This document shows, piece by piece, positions 62,178 to 64,000 of a stretch of DNA of 64,000 nucleotides (its first letter is position 1; each line of letters starts with the position of its first letter). Source of the stretch: Clostridiaceae bacterium (GTDB taxonomy: Bacteria > Bacillota > Clostridia > Lachnospirales > Lachnospiraceae); contig CAJSZV010000019.1 of assembly GCA_910574345.1 (NCBI GenBank), positions 1 to 64,000 of the forward strand. The letters are read 5' to 3'. The notes under the pieces were generated by a model that worked only from the letters and a program-made list of their open reading frames with translations, made no database searches and was not told where the DNA came from. The position numbers and the translations under genes are program-made.

Positions 62178-62205
62178 CAGCGGAAGAGCCAAAACTTTTC
62201 CGCTG
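62178..62205 (+). terminator. Internal hairpin between binding-protein and permease genes
   Basis: CAGCGGAA (62178-62185) pairs with TTCCGCTG (62198-62205) and is followed by TTCTTG. The stem is short and the T-run broken. It may reduce read-through so that the binding protein is made in excess over the membrane parts, a usual arrangement. Confidence 0.5.
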
Positions 62206-62299
62206 TTCTTGCGGTTTGATATGGGATACAGGTTGAGAAGACAGAAAGTCCGGATTTCAGAGAGCAATCGGTTGCCACGGACAGCTAGGAGATAGAACA

Positions 62300-63220
62300 A
62301 TGAATATTATGAGTTTGGTAAATGCATTGCCGGGGGCGGCGGCTCAGGGATTGATCTGGGGGATCATGGCCATCGGTGTTTATATTACGTACCGCATTCT
62401 GGATATTGCGGATCTGACCGTAGACGGTTCTTTGTGCACCGGCGGCGCCGTTTGCATTATGATGATGCTGAAAGGAAATAATGTGTGGGTGTCCATGGCG
62501 GCTGCGTTCGGGGCGGGCATGGCTGCCGGCCTTGTTACAGGGCTTCTTCATACATTCATGGGAATTCCGGCCATCTTGTCGGGGATTCTCACACAGCTGG
62601 GGCTGTGGTCCGTTAATTTGAAAATAATGGGAAAGGCCAATCAGGCCATTAATGTGGATAAATATCAATTGCTTGTATCTTTAAGATTTATTAAGAATGT
62701 GCCTTTCTATAAAAATACAATTTTGGTGGTGGCGCTCATCACCGTGGTTCTTATCGTGATCTTATACTGGTTTTTCGGGACGGAGCTGGGGTGTTCCCTG
62801 CGCGCTACGGGGTGCAACGACAAGATGGCCAGGGCTCAGGGAATCAACACGGATTTCAGCCGCGTGCTGGCATTGATGATATCCAACGGCCTGGTGGCCT
62901 TATCCGGCGGACTTCTGGCCCAGTATCAGGGTTTTGCGGATATTAATATGGGCCGCGGCGCTATCGTCATCGGTCTGGCAGCCGTGATTATCGGTGAGGC
63001 GGTGTTCAGCAGGATCTTCCATAACTTTGGACTGAAGCTTCTGGCAGTGTCCTTTGGCTCCATTATTTACTATCTGGTTCTTCAGGTGGTGATCTGGAGA
63101 GGAATTGATACGGATCTGCTGAAACTTTTGCAGGCAGCCGTGGTGGCGGTGTTCCTGGCTATCCCTGTATGGCAGGAGCGGTATTTTTCAAAACCTGTGA
63201 AGAAGGGAGGGAATTCCTGA
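62300..63220 (+). CDS. ABC importer permease (TrpY-like)
   Basis: A 306-residue membrane protein with about eight helices. GAAAQGLIWGIMAIGVYITYRIL and DIADLTVDGSLCTGGAV are typical of the permeases paired with DUF534 binding proteins (similar to LivH/BPD type 2). It forms the channel for the substrate captured by the lipoprotein at 61101. The ATG 62300 lies behind GGAGATAGA. Its TGA overlaps the ATPase start. Confidence 0.92.
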   Translation: MNIMSLVNALPGAAAQGLIWGIMAIGVYITYRILDIADLTVDGSLCTGGAVCIMMMLKGNNVWVSMAAAFGAGMAAGLVTGLLHTFMGIPAILSGILTQLGLWSVNLKIMGKANQAINVDKYQLLVSLRFIKNVPFYKNTILVVALITVVLIVILYWFFGTELGCSLRATGCNDKMARAQGINTDFSRVLALMISNGLVALSGGLLAQYQGFADINMGRGAIVIGLAAVIIGEAVFSRIFHNFGLKLLAVSFGSIIYYLVLQVVIWRGIDTDLLKLLQAAVVAVFLAIPVWQERYFSKPVKKGGNS

Positions 63221-64000
63221 TGCTGGAAGTGAAGAATATTTCAAAAACCTTTAATCCCGGTACCGTTAACGAGAAACAGGCCTTAAAGGGCTTAAGCCTG
63301 ACCTTAAGAGACGGGGACTTTGTGACGGTAATCGGCGGCAACGGCGCCGGCAAATCCACTATGCTCAACGCTATCGCAGGAACCTGGAAGGTGGATGAGG
63401 GCCAGATCCTTATCGACGGGGTGGATGTGACCAAATACCCGGAACATAAAAGGGCCGTATTTTTAGGCCGGGTGTTTCAGGACCCTATGAACGGAACAGC
63501 GGCAACTATGGGAATAGAGGAGAATCTTGCCCTTGCATTGCGCCGGGGAGACAAGAGAACCTTAAGAATAGGAATCAACAAAGAAGAGAGAAAACTTTAC
63601 CGGGATATGCTGGCGAAACTGGGACTGGGACTGGAGAACCGTCTTACCAGCAAAGTCGGGCTGCTTTCAGGAGGCCAGAGGCAGGCCCTGACCCTTCTTA
63701 TGGCTACTCTTAAAAAACCCAAGCTTTTACTTCTGGATGAGCACACGGCGGCTCTTGATCCCAAGACGGCGGCTAAGGTTCTGGAGACCACGGAATCCAT
63801 TGTGAATCAGGACCGTCTCACAACTCTTATGATTACTCACAACATGCGGGATGCCATTCATATCGGCAACCGCCTGATTATGATGAACAACGGGCGGATC
63901 ATCTACGACGTGTCAGGGGAGGAGAAGGCAAAGCTCACAGTGGAGGACCTGATGCATAAATTTGCCGAGGCCAGCGGAGAGGAATTTGCCAATGACCGGA
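63220..64000 (+). CDS. ABC importer ATPase (TrpZ-like), cut by the window edge
   Basis: 260 residues are visible from ATG 63220, which overlaps the permease stop (TGATG). Walker A is GGNGAGKST, the Q-loop is GRVFQDPM, the signature is LSGGQRQA and Walker B is LLLLDEHTAALD. It powers the TrpXYZ-like importer. The frame is open at base 64000 and the last residues visible are EEFANDR; only a short C-terminal piece should be missing. Confidence 0.93.
   Translation, partial: MLEVKNISKTFNPGTVNEKQALKGLSLTLRDGDFVTVIGGNGAGKSTMLNAIAGTWKVDEGQILIDGVDVTKYPEHKRAVFLGRVFQDPMNGTAATMGIEENLALALRRGDKRTLRIGINKEERKLYRDMLAKLGLGLENRLTSKVGLLSGGQRQALTLLMATLKKPKLLLLDEHTAALDPKTAAKVLETTESIVNQDRLTTLMITHNMRDAIHIGNRLIMMNNGRIIYDVSGEEKAKLTVEDLMHKFAEASGEEFANDR

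Noticed and set aside
62053-62295. An 80-codon frame after the binding-protein gene
   Set aside because: It overlaps the 3' end of the lipoprotein gene, has no ribosome site and spans the internal hairpin.

Overview
The window looks like a chromosomal segment of a low-to-mid GC anaerobic Firmicute, most probably a gut Lachnospiraceae. The reasons are the large pyruvate:ferredoxin oxidoreductase, the style of its housekeeping neighbours (AlaX, PHP phosphoesterase, VanW protein, DUF368, RibU under an FMN riboswitch), abundant AGGAGG ribosome sites, and a complete accessory Sec locus. All identifications come from reading motifs and family resemblance; no database search was possible.

Region 1 (1-15.7 kb) is an accessory Sec / serine-rich-repeat glycoprotein system on the + strand. 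It holds the 3' end of a serine-rich repeat adhesin (nine 42-bp repeats, then 24-bp repeats, and an unusual wall or membrane anchor), then secY2, asp1, asp2, asp3, secA2, gtfA and gtfB, mostly with overlapping ends. An unannotated 53-residue two-helix membrane protein follows, then two paralogous Gtf3-GT2 fusion glycosyltransferases. The first paralog is cut by a single in-frame TAA exactly where the second has a tyrosine. The translocase would export the adhesin, and GtfA/GtfB plus the fusion enzyme(s) would glycosylate it.

Region 2 (15.7-33.9 kb) is a capsule or exopolysaccharide operon. It starts with a long leader that has a good sigma-A promoter flanked by two near-palindromic 50-bp elements, whose 16-bp cores are exact inverted copies of each other. 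The first gene is a tyrosine-recombinase-like protein that lacks the catalytic residues. From about 17.2 kb the DNA becomes visibly AT-rich and stays so to 33.8 kb, suggesting horizontal acquisition of the variable block. The block encodes WecG/TagA-type, GT4 and GT2 glycosyltransferases, a Wzy-like polymerase, a Wzx flippase, a pyruvyltransferase-family protein, an epimerase, a hexapeptide acyltransferase, an FrhB-like protein with a separately encoded ferredoxin, and a compact module (UGM-like flavoprotein, nucleotidyltransferase-kinase fusion, arabinose-5-phosphate-isomerase-like SIS protein, HAD phosphatase). Together the last three genes could make a nucleotide-activated pentose. The operon ends at a clear intrinsic terminator.

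Region 3 (33.9-64 kb) is ordinary core genome: AlaX, an AI-2E-family transporter, a P1 peptidase, a PHP phosphoesterase with a small partner (minus strand), a VanW protein, NifJ/PFOR, a GntR(YtrA-type)-ABC exporter operon with a perfect palindromic operator, a zinc-ribbon protein, DUF368 (minus strand), an orphan LytTR response regulator, MetY, an FMN riboswitch with RibU, cardiolipin synthase, an SLH-like protein followed by a MacA/MacB-like export system, an M19 dipeptidase, and a TrpXYZ-like ABC importer whose ATPase runs off the right edge. No rRNA, tRNA, CRISPR array or insertion sequence was recognised. The two gene-free stretches longer than 300 bases (15734-16244 and 52235-52691) both carry recognisable regulatory or structured DNA.
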